Part shown: piece by piece, positions 1 to 9,035 of the stretch
Layout of the letters: each line of letters opens with the position of its first letter
Position numbering within the stretch: position 1 is the first letter of the stretch
Assembly: GCA_035651955.1 (NCBI GenBank)
Contig: DASRES010000050.1
Coordinates: 1 to 50,953, forward strand
Source of the DNA: Acidimicrobiia bacterium
Lineage (GTDB): Bacteria > Actinomycetota > Acidimicrobiia > IMCC26256 > JAMXLJ01
Direction: 5' to 3'
DNA length: 50,953 nt
Made by a program: the position numbers and the translations under genes
The notes under the pieces: generated by a model
The model's database searches: none
Told to the model about the DNA's origin: nothing
The model's input: only the letters and a program-made list of their open reading frames with translations

Positions 1-902
<902 letters not shown>

Positions 903-920
903 GCGACTCACGCTCGCTCG

Positions 921-1655
921 GTGAAGTCGCGTGATCGGCGGACGGGTGACCGTCCGCCGATTCGCGTCCTGATCGTCGCGCTCCTCGTTGCCGTCGTCGT
1001 GGCGTCGTGCAAGGCCGACACCGCGCTGACGGTCACGGTGAAGCCGGACGGCAGCGGAACGGTGCGCGTGCACGTCATGCTCGACGCGGACGCGGCGCGG
1101 CAGGTGCCGCCGAGCACGATCCCGCTGGACGACCTCGCACGGGCGGGATGGCGCGTGACGCGCGACGCGACGTCGATCACGGTCGAGAAGGGCTTCGCCG
1201 ACACCGCCGCGCTGCCCGGAGTCCTGCGCGAAATCAGCGGTCCCGGCGGCGTGCTGCGCGACGTGTCGCTGACACGCGATCCGTCGTTCCTCGACGTGAA
1301 GTACGCGCTGCGCGTCGACGTCGACCTGCGCGGCCTGGGCGCGAACGTCGCGAGCGACGCTGCGCTCGCGCAGCGGCTGCGTGCCGCGGGCGTCGACCCT
1401 GCCGCGGTCGACGCCCGGCTGTCCGGCTCGCTCCGCGACGCGGTGTCCCTCGACGTCCACGCGCTGTTGCCGGGTGGCGGGGTCCGGACGTGGCACGTCG
1501 CGCCGGGCGGCCAGGTGGACGCGCGCGCGACGTCGACCGTGTCGAACGGCGGCCGGCTGTGGTGGCTCGTCGCGGCCGGGATCCTCGTGGTGCTCGCAGT
1601 GCTCGTCGCGGTGCTGTCACTCCTCGCCCGGCGACGCGCGGCGACCGTCAGGTGA
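921..1655 (+). CDS. Lipoprotein with C-terminal membrane anchor, LppM/DUF3153-like
   Basis: 244 residues from a GTG start 18 bp after clpC. An N-terminal hydrophobic segment ends in a lipobox (VVASC, Cys30), so the protein is probably lipidated and exported. The body has an alternating beta-strand pattern beginning ADTALTVTVKPDGSGTVRV. A second strongly hydrophobic segment near the C-terminus (about residues 212-233) is followed by LARRRAATVR, giving an anchored protein with a short cytoplasmic tail. This layout (lipobox, beta-rich domain, C-terminal TM) resembles mycobacterial LppM/DUF3153 proteins, but that family assignment is from pattern only. Its last 8 bases overlap the convergent SARP-type gene. 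Confidence 0.7.
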   Translation: MKSRDRRTGDRPPIRVLIVALLVAVVVASCKADTALTVTVKPDGSGTVRVHVMLDADAARQVPPSTIPLDDLARAGWRVTRDATSITVEKGFADTAALPGVLREISGPGGVLRDVSLTRDPSFLDVKYALRVDVDLRGLGANVASDAALAQRLRAAGVDPAAVDARLSGSLRDAVSLDVHALLPGGGVRTWHVAPGGQVDARATSTVSNGGRLWWLVAAGILVVLAVLVAVLSLLARRRAATVR

Positions 1656-2406
1656 TCCGCAGCAGCTGGTCGTACACGTCGCGCGTCGACGGGCTCGGTG
1701 ACGCGCCGAGCTCGTCGCGCAACGCCTCGCACAACGAGCTGTAGACCTGCAACGCCTCGGCCGCGTTGCCCTGCGCCGCGAGCGCGCGCATGAGCACGCA
1801 GTACCCGCTCTCGCGCAATGGCGCGAGCGCGACGAGCCGCCGCGCCGCGCGCACCGCGGCCGCGAGCTCGGTCCCGCCGATTCCGAGACCGGCTCGCGCG
1901 TAGGCCTCGAGCGCGCGCAGCTGGAGCTCGTGCAGATGGCGCCGCCGATCGACGATCCAGTCGAGGTCCTCGCCGGGGAGGAGCTCGCGCTCGGCAGCGA
2001 ACAGCGCGACGAGCGACGGACCCCAGGCCCGGTCGTACGACTCCAGCGCGATCGCGGACTCGGCGCGGTGGATGGCCTCGAACGCCGCCTCGACGTCTAT
2101 CCACGCGGGGTCGATGCGCAATCGCACCCCGGCGCGGCCGTCGACCGCGTGCGCTCCCAGCGCCCGGCGGAGCTTGGAGAGCAGCGCGTTCAGCGCGGTG
2201 TCGGTGGCCGCCGGCGACCCGTCGGGCCACAGCGCGGCGAGCAGCTCGTCGCGCGTCACGGGCCGGCGCCGGTTCAACACCAGGTACGCGAAGAGCAGGC
2301 GTCCCTGCCGTCCCGGCAGCGCGCCGTCGAGGCGCTCGCCGTCGCGCTCGATCACCAGTGGTCCGCACACCTGGACCCGCGTGGTCGCCACCGACGCCAA
2401 GGTCAC
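1648..2406 (-). CDS. SARP/BTAD-type transcriptional regulator (short form)
   Basis: 252 residues. The N-terminus carries a winged-helix OmpR-like domain typical of SARP/AfsR regulators (RVQVCGPLVIERDGERL, GRQGRLLFAYLVLNRRRPVTRDELLAALWPD, LNALLSKLRRALG). The C-terminal half is a bacterial transcriptional activation domain (BTAD), a helical TPR-like region ending ESGYCVLMRALAAQGN and EALRDELGASPSPSTRDVYDQLL. There is no NB-ARC or ATPase module, so this is a small stand-alone SARP. Start is GTG at 2406, close to the divergent DUF1059 gene. The 3' end overlaps the lipoprotein gene on the other strand by 8 bp. In other actinobacteria such proteins activate secondary metabolism or stress operons, but no target is evident here. 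Confidence 0.85.
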   Translation of the reverse strand: MTLASVATTRVQVCGPLVIERDGERLDGALPGRQGRLLFAYLVLNRRRPVTRDELLAALWPDGSPAATDTALNALLSKLRRALGAHAVDGRAGVRLRIDPAWIDVEAAFEAIHRAESAIALESYDRAWGPSLVALFAAERELLPGEDLDWIVDRRRHLHELQLRALEAYARAGLGIGGTELAAAVRAARRLVALAPLRESGYCVLMRALAAQGNAAEALQVYSSLCEALRDELGASPSPSTRDVYDQLLRIT

Positions 2407-2456
2407 ACCAACATTCTGGCAATCACGCCGTCGTACAACGAGCGAGGGAGATCCCG

Positions 2457-2615
2457 ATGGCCAGGGTGATCAGGTGCGAGTGCGGATTCGTCGCCCGGGG
2501 CGAGACCGACGACGAGGTGGTCGCGGGCATCCGCGAGCACATGCGGACGGACCATCCGGTCCTGCTCGAGACCGTCGGCCACGACGACCTCCTCGGTTGG
2601 ATCGAGCTCGAGTGA
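2457..2615 (+). CDS. DUF1059 family small protein
   Basis: 52 residues, starting ATG at 2457 with purine-rich AGCGAGGGAG upstream. The sequence begins MARVIRCECGFVARGETDDE and contains EHMRTDHP, the conserved CxCG...H...H layout of DUF1059 proteins, where two cysteines (C8, C10) and two histidines are likely metal ligands. The molecular function of the family is unknown. It lies 20 bp upstream of the rhodanese gene on the same strand, so the two are probably co-transcribed. Longer open frames through this region are GC-rich shadows; the family match begins exactly at this ATG. Confidence 0.85.
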   Translation: MARVIRCECGFVARGETDDEVVAGIREHMRTDHPVLLETVGHDDLLGWIELE

Positions 2616-2635
2616 GCACCCGACGGAGGTGGACG

Positions 2636-3481
2636 ATGGAGATGCTCGACGACTTCATGGCCGCGCGCGACGACGCGCTGGTCGGGCCGGACTGGCTCGA
2701 GGCACACCTGGACGATCCCGACGTGCGCGTGGTCGAGGTGGACGTGAACGCCACCGCGTACGGCGACGGGCACATCCCGGGCGCCGTCCTCTGGGACATC
2801 TACACCGATCTGAAGGACGCCGACTACCGGCTCGTCGACGACGACGCGTTCGCGCGTCTCGTCGCACGCTCGGGGATCGACAGCGACACGGTGGTCGTGC
2901 TCTACGGGTACGGACCGGCGATCGGGTTCTGGGCACTCGCGCGCTCCGGTCATCCGCGCGTCCGCATGCTCGACGCGACGCGCGCGAGCTGGCAGAGCGA
3001 CGGGCGTCCCTGGACGACCGCGACGACGGAGCCCGTCCCGCGGTCGGTGCCCCGCCCGCTCCCGCGCCCCGACGCGCGGGTCCGCGCCAGCCGGGCGGAC
3101 GTCGAGCGGGTGATCGGCGACCCCGGCGTCGTCGTCCTCGACGTCCGCAGCGAGGCCGAGTACCGCGGCGAGCGGTTCTGGCCGTCGGGCGCGTCCGAGC
3201 CGGGCGGCCGAGCGGGGCACGTTCCGGGCGCGGTGCACCTCCCGTGCGACACGCTCTACGGACCGGATGGCCGGTTCCGGTCGACCGACGAGCTCCGCGA
3301 GGTGGTCGAGCCGCTCGGCCTCCGCGCCGGGACCGACGTCATCACGTACTGCACGATCGGCGCGCGCGCGTGCGCGGCGTGGTTCGTGCTCGCCGTGCTG
3401 CTCCGGCACGAGCGAACGCGCGTGTACGACGGGTCGTGGGCCGAGTGGGGCCGGACGCCGACGACACCCGTCGAGCGCTGA
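2636..3481 (+). CDS. Tandem-rhodanese sulfurtransferase (thiosulfate/3-mercaptopyruvate type)
   Basis: 281 residues from ATG 2636, with GGAGG ending 6 bases upstream. It has two rhodanese domains. The N-terminal inactive one (about residues 10-125) includes VRVVEVDVN, HIPGAVLWDIYTDLKD and YGYGPAIGFWALA. The C-terminal one (about 145-275) includes VVVLDVRSEAEYRG, GHVPGAVHLPCD and the active-site loop YCTIGARA, where the cysteine should carry the persulfide. The size fits the family. It likely moves sulfane sulfur from thiosulfate or mercaptopyruvate to an acceptor such as cyanide or thiols. The loop resembles, but does not equal, the CRxGx[R/T] loop of canonical thiosulfate sulfurtransferases, so the donor is unclear. 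Confidence 0.9.
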   Translation: MEMLDDFMAARDDALVGPDWLEAHLDDPDVRVVEVDVNATAYGDGHIPGAVLWDIYTDLKDADYRLVDDDAFARLVARSGIDSDTVVVLYGYGPAIGFWALARSGHPRVRMLDATRASWQSDGRPWTTATTEPVPRSVPRPLPRPDARVRASRADVERVIGDPGVVVLDVRSEAEYRGERFWPSGASEPGGRAGHVPGAVHLPCDTLYGPDGRFRSTDELREVVEPLGLRAGTDVITYCTIGARACAAWFVLAVLLRHERTRVYDGSWAEWGRTPTTPVER

Positions 3482-3515
3482 GCGCGCGCGGTCGGATCCA
3501 CGCGCCGCGAGGTGG

Positions 3516-4127
3516 TCAGGCGTTCGTCGACGTCTCGAGCCACGCCGCGAAGTCGTGCAGCGTGGTGAGGACGACGTCCGCGCCGGCCTCGCGCAGCTCC
3601 TGGGCGTCGTGCGGCCCGGTCGTCACGCCGACGGGGACCGCGCCCGCGGTGCGCGCGCCCAGCACGTCGGGCGGGCTGTCGCCGACGAACACGTGCGCGC
3701 CGTGACGCGCGAGGACGTCGCCCTTGCCCGCGCCCCACACGAGCCCCTCGACGACGTCGACGTCCAGACCGACGTGCTCGACGCAGGCGCGCGCGTTCGC
3801 GGTGTCCTTGGCCGTCACGACGAGGGAAGTGCCGGACGCGCGACGCACCGCCGCGAGCGCCTCGTGCGCGCCGGGCATGGCGAGCGTGCCGGGCACGCCG
3901 AGGCGCGCGTAGATCGTGCGGTAGCGGTCCGCGGCGGCGTCGACGCGCTCGGCCGGGAACCAGTTCGCGAGCTCGACCTCGAGCGGGGCCCCCAGCCGGG
4001 AGAGCACGAGCTCGGTGTCCACGAACGTCCCGGTCTCGCGCGCGAGCGCGTCGCAGGACGCACGGATGCCGGGGCGGGAGTCCACCAGCGTCATGTCGAG
4101 GTCGAACCCGACGACGAGCCGTGCCAT
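3516..4127 (-). CDS. HAD-superfamily phosphatase, phosphoglycolate-phosphatase-like
   Basis: 203 residues. The HAD motifs are in order: motif I FDLDMTLVDSR (nucleophile Asp in DxDxT), motif II SLVVTAKDT, a lysine before motif III, and motif III/IV FVGDSPPDVLGARTAG. A helical cap sits between about residues 15 and 85. This is the Gph/HAD-IA type and would dephosphorylate a small phosphorylated metabolite; the substrate cannot be told from sequence. The ATG start is supported by a TAGCGT box 6 bases upstream on this strand, which suggests a leaderless mRNA. It is divergent from radA and convergent with the rhodanese gene. Confidence 0.85.
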   Translation of the reverse strand: MARLVVGFDLDMTLVDSRPGIRASCDALARETGTFVDTELVLSRLGAPLEVELANWFPAERVDAAADRYRTIYARLGVPGTLAMPGAHEALAAVRRASGTSLVVTAKDTANARACVEHVGLDVDVVEGLVWGAGKGDVLARHGAHVFVGDSPPDVLGARTAGAVPVGVTTGPHDAQELREAGADVVLTTLHDFAAWLETSTNA

Positions 4128-4133
4128 CGAAGG

Positions 4134-4139
4134 ACGCTA
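4134..4139 (-). promoter_or_regulatory. -10 box of probable leaderless promoter for the HAD phosphatase
   Basis: On the minus strand TAGCGT lies 6 bases before the ATG at 4127. This spacing would place transcription initiation at the start codon. The same arrangement recurs at several other genes in the window. Confidence 0.5.
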
Positions 4140-4187
4140 TGCGACGGGCCGTCGTTCGGTGTCACACCCCCGTGCGATCGTGCTCGC

Positions 4188-5675
4188 ATGCCGAAGACAC
4201 GCACGGTCCACCGCTGTCGCGAGTGCGGAGCCGCCGCGCCCCGCTGGCTCGGGCGCTGCCCGGAGTGCGGCGAGTGGGGGAGCCTGGTCGAGGAGGCGAC
4301 CGGTCCGTCGCCGTCGTCGGGTGCCGTGCTGCGCGCGGGCGCGGAGCGACCCGTCCCCGTCCGCGAGATCGATCCCGTCGCGACGCTTCGGCGGTCGACG
4401 GGGATCGACGAGCTCGATCGCGTGCTCGACGGGGGGCTCGTCCCCGGGTCGGTCACGTTGCTCGGCGGCGAGCCGGGGATGGGGAAGAGCACGCTGCTCC
4501 TCCAGGCGCTCGCGGCGATGTGCGATCGCGGCGCACGCGCGCTGCTCGTCACCGCGGAGGAGTCGAAGGAACAGGTGCGGCTGCGTGCGTCGCGGCTCGG
4601 CACCACGCCGGACGATCTGTTCGTCCTCGCCGAGACGTCGCTCCCGGACGTGCTCGCGCACGTCGACGCGCTCGACCCGCACGTCGTCGCGATCGACTCG
4701 ATCCAGACCGTCGTCGATCCCGACGTCGGCGGCGTGGCGGGCTCGGTCGCGCAGGTGCGGGAGTGCGCGGCCCGGCTCGTGCGGATGGCGAAGGAGCGCG
4801 ACGTCGTCACGCTGCTCGTCGGCCACGTCACCAAGGACGGGTCGCTCGCCGGGCCGCGCGTGCTCGAGCACGCGGTCGACACCGTCCTCGCTTTCGACGG
4901 CGATCGCCACCACGCGCTGCGGCTGGTGCACGCGTTGAAGCACCGGTTCGGGTCCACCGGCGAGCTCGGGCTGTTCGAGATGACCGAGCGCGGCCTCGTC
5001 GGTGTCGACGACCCGTCCGCGCTCTTCCTCGCCGACCGCCGGCCCGGAGCACCCGGCTCCGTCGTCACCGCGGTCCTCGAGGGCGCGCGCCCGTTGCTCG
5101 TCGAGGTGCAGGCGCTCGTCGCGCCGGCGGCCAACAGCACGATGCCGCGCCGCACGGTGCAGGGTCTCGACCCCGGCCGTGTCTCGCTGGTGATCGCCGT
5201 CCTGCAACAGCGCGTGCGCCGCGGGTCGCTCGGGGCCTGCGACGTGTGGGCGAGCGTGGCGGGTGGCGTGCGCGTCCGGGAGGCGGCCGCCGACCTCGCG
5301 GCCGCGCTCGCGCTGGCGAGCGCCCGAGCCGGTGCGCCCGTCGCGGCGGACATCGTCGCGGTCGGTGAGGTCGGTCTCGGCGGCGAGGTACGCCAGGCCG
5401 CGCACACCGCGCGTCGGCTCGCGGAGGCGGCCCGCCTGGGGTTCCGGCGGGCGATCGCGCCGACGACCGCGCCGGATGTCGACGGGATGGAGGTCGTGCG
5501 GGTTGCCGACGTCGGGGAGGCGCTGCTCGCGGTCGGACTCGGCCGCGACCGCACGCGACCCGTCCCACCCCGCGACGACGACGCCGGCGAACCCGCCATG
5601 GTGCCGACCCGGGGCACGGCTCGCGTGCTCCGGGCGGTCGGGCCGGCGACCGGCGACACGCGGCATCGCTGGTAA
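4188..5675 (+). CDS. radA: DNA repair protein RadA (Sms)
   Basis: 495 residues from ATG 4188. A zinc finger opens the protein (C10, C13, C24, C27: CRECG and CPECGEWG), followed by a RecA-like ATPase with Walker A GGEPGMGKS (93-101) and Walker B VVAIDSIQT. The RadA signature loop reads KHRFG at 251-255 where the family norm is KNRFG. A Lon-protease-like C-terminal domain follows (PRRTVQGLDPGRVSLVIAVL, GEVGLGGEVR), then a roughly 40-residue disordered tail. RadA is a DNA helicase that helps branch migration and processing of recombination intermediates. disA follows directly, as in Bacillus, where RadA is known to inhibit DisA. Larger frames upstream are shadows; the zinc finger fixes this start. 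Confidence 0.96.
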   Translation: MPKTRTVHRCRECGAAAPRWLGRCPECGEWGSLVEEATGPSPSSGAVLRAGAERPVPVREIDPVATLRRSTGIDELDRVLDGGLVPGSVTLLGGEPGMGKSTLLLQALAAMCDRGARALLVTAEESKEQVRLRASRLGTTPDDLFVLAETSLPDVLAHVDALDPHVVAIDSIQTVVDPDVGGVAGSVAQVRECAARLVRMAKERDVVTLLVGHVTKDGSLAGPRVLEHAVDTVLAFDGDRHHALRLVHALKHRFGSTGELGLFEMTERGLVGVDDPSALFLADRRPGAPGSVVTAVLEGARPLLVEVQALVAPAANSTMPRRTVQGLDPGRVSLVIAVLQQRVRRGSLGACDVWASVAGGVRVREAAADLAAALALASARAGAPVAADIVAVGEVGLGGEVRQAAHTARRLAEAARLGFRRAIAPTTAPDVDGMEVVRVADVGEALLAVGLGRDRTRPVPPRDDDAGEPAMVPTRGTARVLRAVGPATGDTRHRW

Positions 5676-5742
5676 ATTCCCGGGCATCCCTCGGACGATC
5701 GCGTGCTGAACGTTCGAGTTCCCCCGAGGAGGTGACGGCTCG

Positions 5743-6816
5743 GTGCCGCTCCAGCCGCGATCCGAACCGATGCTCGCCGCGCTCCGGCTCGTCGCCCCCG
5801 GCCGTCCGCTGCGTGAGGGCCTCGATCGCATCATCCAGGCCAAGATGGGCGCCCTCATCGTCGTGGGCGACGGCCCCGACGTCCTCAGCGTCTGCTCGGG
5901 CGGCTTCCTCCTCGACGCCGAGTTCACGCCCCAGCGGCTCTCGGAGCTGGCGAAGATGGACGGCGCGATCATCCTCGCCGCCGACTGCTCGCGCGTCGCA
6001 CGTGCGAACGTCCACCTCGTCCCGGACCCGAACATCCCGACGTTCGAGACCGGAACCCGTCACCGCACCGCCGAGCGGGTCGCGCGCCAGATCGACGTGC
6101 CCGTCATCACCGTCTCGGAGGACATGTCGGTCGTCGCGATCCATCGGCGCGGGCAGAAGCACACGCTCGAGCCCGTCGCCCGCGTGCTCGCGCGCGCCGA
6201 CCAGGCGTTGCAGATCCTGGAGCGGTACAAGGCGCGCCTCGACGCCGTGAGCGGGTCGTTGTCGGCGCTCGAGGTGGAGGACCTCGTGACCGTGCGCGAC
6301 GTCGCGACGGTCCTGCAACGCGCGGAGATGGTCCGGCGCATCTCCGAGGAGATCGAGGGCTACATCATCGAGCTGGGTACCGACGGCCGGCTCGTGCTGC
6401 TGCAGCTCGAGGAGCTCATGGGCGGTGTCGGCGACGACCGTCGGCTCGTCGCCAAGGACTACTTCCACGAACGGGGCGACTGGGAGCTGCAGGACGTGAT
6501 GGAGAAGCTCGCCGCGCTCGACACCGAGCAGCTCGTCGACCTGCGCGAGGTCGCGGCCGTCCTCAACCTCAACGCGGACTCCGATCTCGACACACCGCTG
6601 CAGCCGCGCGGCTTCCGCCTGCTCCACAAGGTGCCGCGCCTGCCCGAGATCGTCGCCGACCACGTCGTCGAGCGCTTCTCGAACCTGCAGAAGATCATGC
6701 GCGCCGGCGTGGCCGATCTCGTCGAGGTGGAAGGTGTCGGCGAGGCGCGTGCGCGTGCGATCAAGGAAGGGCTGTCGCGTCTCGCCGAGACGTCGATCCT
6801 CGAACGGTACGTGTAG
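5743..6816 (+). CDS. disA: DNA integrity scanning protein DisA (diadenylate cyclase)
   Basis: 357 residues, starting GTG 5743 behind an excellent Shine-Dalgarno, GAGGAGGTGA, about 8 bases upstream. The N-terminal DAC domain has both catalytic motifs: DGA (73-75, in AKMDGAIILA) and GTRHRTAER (104-112). A coiled linker region (about 150-280) follows, then a C-terminal RuvA-like helix-hairpin-helix domain (KIMRAGVADLVEVEGVGEARARAIKEGL) that binds branched DNA. It condenses two ATP to c-di-AMP and is expected to form octamers that scan DNA and slow synthesis on lesions. It is 67 bp downstream of radA, whose stop overlaps a possible TAAATT -10 box, so disA may also have its own promoter. Confidence 0.97.
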   Translation: MPLQPRSEPMLAALRLVAPGRPLREGLDRIIQAKMGALIVVGDGPDVLSVCSGGFLLDAEFTPQRLSELAKMDGAIILAADCSRVARANVHLVPDPNIPTFETGTRHRTAERVARQIDVPVITVSEDMSVVAIHRRGQKHTLEPVARVLARADQALQILERYKARLDAVSGSLSALEVEDLVTVRDVATVLQRAEMVRRISEEIEGYIIELGTDGRLVLLQLEELMGGVGDDRRLVAKDYFHERGDWELQDVMEKLAALDTEQLVDLREVAAVLNLNADSDLDTPLQPRGFRLLHKVPRLPEIVADHVVERFSNLQKIMRAGVADLVEVEGVGEARARAIKEGLSRLAETSILERYV

Positions 6817-6838
6817 CGCGCTTCGCGTCGCTTCTCGC

Positions 6839-6844
6839 TAGCGT
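6839..6844 (+). promoter_or_regulatory. -10 box of probable leaderless promoter (dienelactone hydrolase)
   Basis: TAGCGT lies 7 bases before ATG 6852 and there is no Shine-Dalgarno, consistent with transcription starting at or next to the ATG. Confidence 0.5.
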
Positions 6845-6851
6845 CGAAGGC

Positions 6852-7583
6852 ATGGGACTGCTCGCCGAGGGAACACACGAGCCGTTCGTCGAGCGTGTCA
6901 CGATCCGGAGCGCCGACGGCACGACGGTGCCGACGATCCACGCGCGGCCCGAGGGGTTGCCGCTCGGCGGGCTCGTGCTCGTCACCGACATCATGGGCGT
7001 GCGCGAGCTGTTCGATGACACCGCCCGTCGTCTCGCGTCGCACGGTCTCGCGGTCGCCGCGCCGGAGCCGTTCGCGCACGTTCCGGGCTACGAGTCGCTC
7101 GACGCGAACGCCCGCATGGCGCAGATGAAGGACCTCGTCGACGACGTGCAGCTCGACGACCTGGCCCGTGCCGCGGACCTGCTCGTCGTCGAGGACGACG
7201 TGTCGGATGTCGCGGTGCTCGGCTTCTGCATGGGCGGGATGTACACGCTGAAGGCCGCCGCGACCGGTCGGTTCGACCGCGCGGTTGCGTTCTACGGGAT
7301 GATCTGCCTGCCCGACGCGTGGCGCGGTCCCCGACAGCGTGACGCGCTCGACACCGCGGCGGACACGTGCCCGACCCTCGCGATCTTCGGCGGCGACGAC
7401 CCGTTCACGCCGACGGAGGACATCGACGCGCTGCGCGCCGCGTTCGCCGGTCTTCCCGACCACGAGGTCGTCGTGTACCCGGGCGCGCAGCACGGCTTCG
7501 TGCACGCACCGGACCGCGACGCGCACCGCCCCGACGACGCCGCCGACGCGTGGCGCCGCGCGCTGTCGTTCCTGTTGGGCTAG
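6852..7583 (+). CDS. Dienelactone hydrolase family protein
   Basis: 243 residues, alpha/beta hydrolase fold. The nucleophile elbow is GFCMGG with Cys126, as in true dienelactone hydrolases rather than serine esterases. The acid lies in GGDDPF (D182/D183) and the histidine in GAQHGFVH (H214). An acid/histidine/Cys triad of this type hydrolyses enol lactones in chlorocatechol degradation, but many homologues act on other esters or lactones and no catabolic neighbours are present. No signal peptide, so cytoplasmic. It ends at a strong inverted repeat shared with the convergent Crp-type gene. Confidence 0.88.
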   Translation: MGLLAEGTHEPFVERVTIRSADGTTVPTIHARPEGLPLGGLVLVTDIMGVRELFDDTARRLASHGLAVAAPEPFAHVPGYESLDANARMAQMKDLVDDVQLDDLARAADLLVVEDDVSDVAVLGFCMGGMYTLKAAATGRFDRAVAFYGMICLPDAWRGPRQRDALDTAADTCPTLAIFGGDDPFTPTEDIDALRAAFAGLPDHEVVVYPGAQHGFVHAPDRDAHRPDDAADAWRRALSFLLG

Positions 7584-7592
7584 GACCCACCA

Positions 7593-7643
7593 CCGCGTTG
7601 GGACAGTTTCTCGGCGTATGGACGACAAAACGACCCAACGCGG
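7593..7643. terminator. Inverted repeat between convergent genes (candidate bidirectional terminator)
   Basis: Perfect 10-bp arms CCGCGTTGGG (7593-7602) and CCCAACGCGG (7634-7643) enclose 31 bases. The only position is the gap between the dienelactone hydrolase and Crp-type stop codons. There is no U-tract on either side, so it would act as a hairpin block or 3' stabiliser rather than a classical intrinsic terminator. Confidence 0.5.
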
Positions 7644-7650
7644 CGAGAGG

Positions 7651-8316
7651 TCACGGGTTCGCGCGCTGCTCGAGTGCTTCGCGGTCGAGGAGCTTGTAAC
7701 GGCCGCGGCCCTTCGGCTCGACCCAGCCGAGCCGGACGAACAGCGCGAGGGCCTTGTTGACCCGCTCGCGTGACGCACCCACCAGACCGGCGAGCTCCTC
7801 CTGCGTCATCGCGAGCCGGAACTCGTCCGCGTCGCCGGCCGCCTCGAGCAGCCGCTTCGCGGTCCGCGCGGGCACGTCGAGGAACTGCGCGTCCGCGAGC
7901 GCCTCGTCCGTCGCCCGCAACCTCCGGGCGAGCAGGCGAACGATCACCCACAGCAGCTCGGGTCGGTCGCGGAGCACCTCCTGCACCGGGTCGTAGTCGA
8001 GCGCGAGGAGGCGGGCATCGGTCAGCGCGCGCGCGTCGGCCGAGCGGCGACCGCCGTCGAAGAGCCCCAGCTCGCCGAACAGCCCGCCACCGTCGAGCAC
8101 CGCGACGACCGACTCCCGCCCGTCCGTCGAACGGCTCAGCACCGCGATGCGACCGTCGAGCACGACGAACAGCTCGCTCGACGGGTCGCCCTGGACGAAC
8201 AGCAGCTCGTTGCGCCGCAACGACCGGACGCGCGCCTTGGCGCTCAGGTCGTCCAGCACGTCGGGTGGCAGCGCCGCGAAGAGCTCGGTCGTGTCGAGAA
8301 GGCGACGCTCGGGCAC
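7651..8316 (-). CDS. Crp/Fnr-family transcriptional regulator
   Basis: 221 residues from GTG 8316 with GGAGGT 7 bases upstream on this strand. A cyclic-nucleotide-binding beta-roll (about 10-125) includes [26 protein letters not shown] and [32 protein letters not shown], with the phosphate-binding-cassette-like [16 protein letters not shown]-helix dimerisation region and an HTH_Crp domain follow ([46 protein letters not shown]). The cassette conserves GE and RRSA, so cyclic nucleotide binding is possible. It has no Fnr-type cysteine cluster. Divergent from carD. Confidence 0.92.
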   Translation of the reverse strand: MPERRLLDTTELFAALPPDVLDDLSAKARVRSLRRNELLFVQGDPSSELFVVLDGRIAVLSRSTDGRESVVAVLDGGGLFGELGLFDGGRRSADARALTDARLLALDYDPVQEVLRDRPELLWVIVRLLARRLRATDEALADAQFLDVPARTAKRLLEAAGDADEFRLAMTQEELAGLVGASRERVNKALALFVRLGWVEPKGRGRYKLLDREALEQRANP

Positions 8317-8400
8317 GGCTGTACCTCCGGATGCGAGCGAGGTGTTCGACGATCGAGGCTACCGGTCGCCCGCGCCGTCGCCCTTGGTGCGCCCCCGGGA

Positions 8401-8429
8401 TTGGGGAACGTCGGCACGTCCGGTATCCT
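8401..8429 (+). promoter_or_regulatory. Candidate carD promoter
   Basis: TTGGGG (8401-8406) and TATCCT (8424-8429) are separated by 17 bases, a fair match to a housekeeping sigma-factor promoter, about 38 bases before the carD ATG. Read by eye only. Confidence 0.45.
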
Positions 8430-8467
8430 TGAAGGCCCTGCTGGCACGGCGTGCTCCGAGGAGTGAC

Positions 8468-8950
8468 ATGGCGTTCGACGTCGGTGACAAGGTGGTCTAC
8501 CCCCATCACGGGGCGGCGACGATCGAGCGACGTGAGAAGAAGGACGTCTTCGGCGAGAAGCGCGACTACCTGGTCCTGCGCCTCGCGTACGGCGATCTCA
8601 CGCTGATGGTCCCGGCCGACAACGCCGAGGAGATCGGCCTCCGTGACGTCATCAACGACGAGGAGGTCGAGGAGGTGTTCGCGGTGCTCCGCAAGAAGGA
8701 GGCGCGGATGCCGACCAACTGGTCGCGCCGCTTCAAGAACCACGTCGAGAAGCTCAAGAGCGGCGACATCTACCAGGTCGCCGAGGTGGTCCGGAACCTC
8801 ACGATCCGTGAGAAGGACAAGGGCCTGTCGGCCGGCGAGAAGCGGATGCTCGGCAAGGCCCGCCAGATCCTCGTCTCGGAGCTGACCTTCGCCATCGGCG
8901 TCGACGAGGACGCCGCCGAGGCCAAGCTCGACGAGGTCCTGACGAAGTAG
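8468..8950 (+). CDS. carD: CarD-family RNA-polymerase-binding transcription regulator
   Basis: 160 residues from ATG 8468 with GAGGAG just upstream. The N-terminal RNA-polymerase-interacting (Tudor-like) domain reads [23 protein letters not shown] and [26 protein letters not shown]. The C-terminal helical DNA-binding domain includes the conserved tryptophan region [20 protein letters not shown], which inserts at the upstream edge of the open promoter bubble, followed by [33 protein letters not shown]. CarD stabilises open complexes and controls rRNA and stringent-response output in mycobacteria. Length and motifs are typical. Confidence 0.97.
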   Translation: MAFDVGDKVVYPHHGAATIERREKKDVFGEKRDYLVLRLAYGDLTLMVPADNAEEIGLRDVINDEEVEEVFAVLRKKEARMPTNWSRRFKNHVEKLKSGDIYQVAEVVRNLTIREKDKGLSAGEKRMLGKARQILVSELTFAIGVDEDAAEAKLDEVLTK

Positions 8951-9035
8951 CTGCCGCGCGCGCTGCGCGCGGAGGTTCAAGCCGCCTCGGTGAGGCGCCG
9001 ATCCTCTCTTGCGGGATCCCGCGGGAGGAAGCGCC

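Noticed and set aside
3267-4187. Upstream extension of the radA frame to 3267
   Set aside because: The extra codons lie opposite the HAD phosphatase and have no RadA similarity; the zinc finger starts right after ATG 4188.
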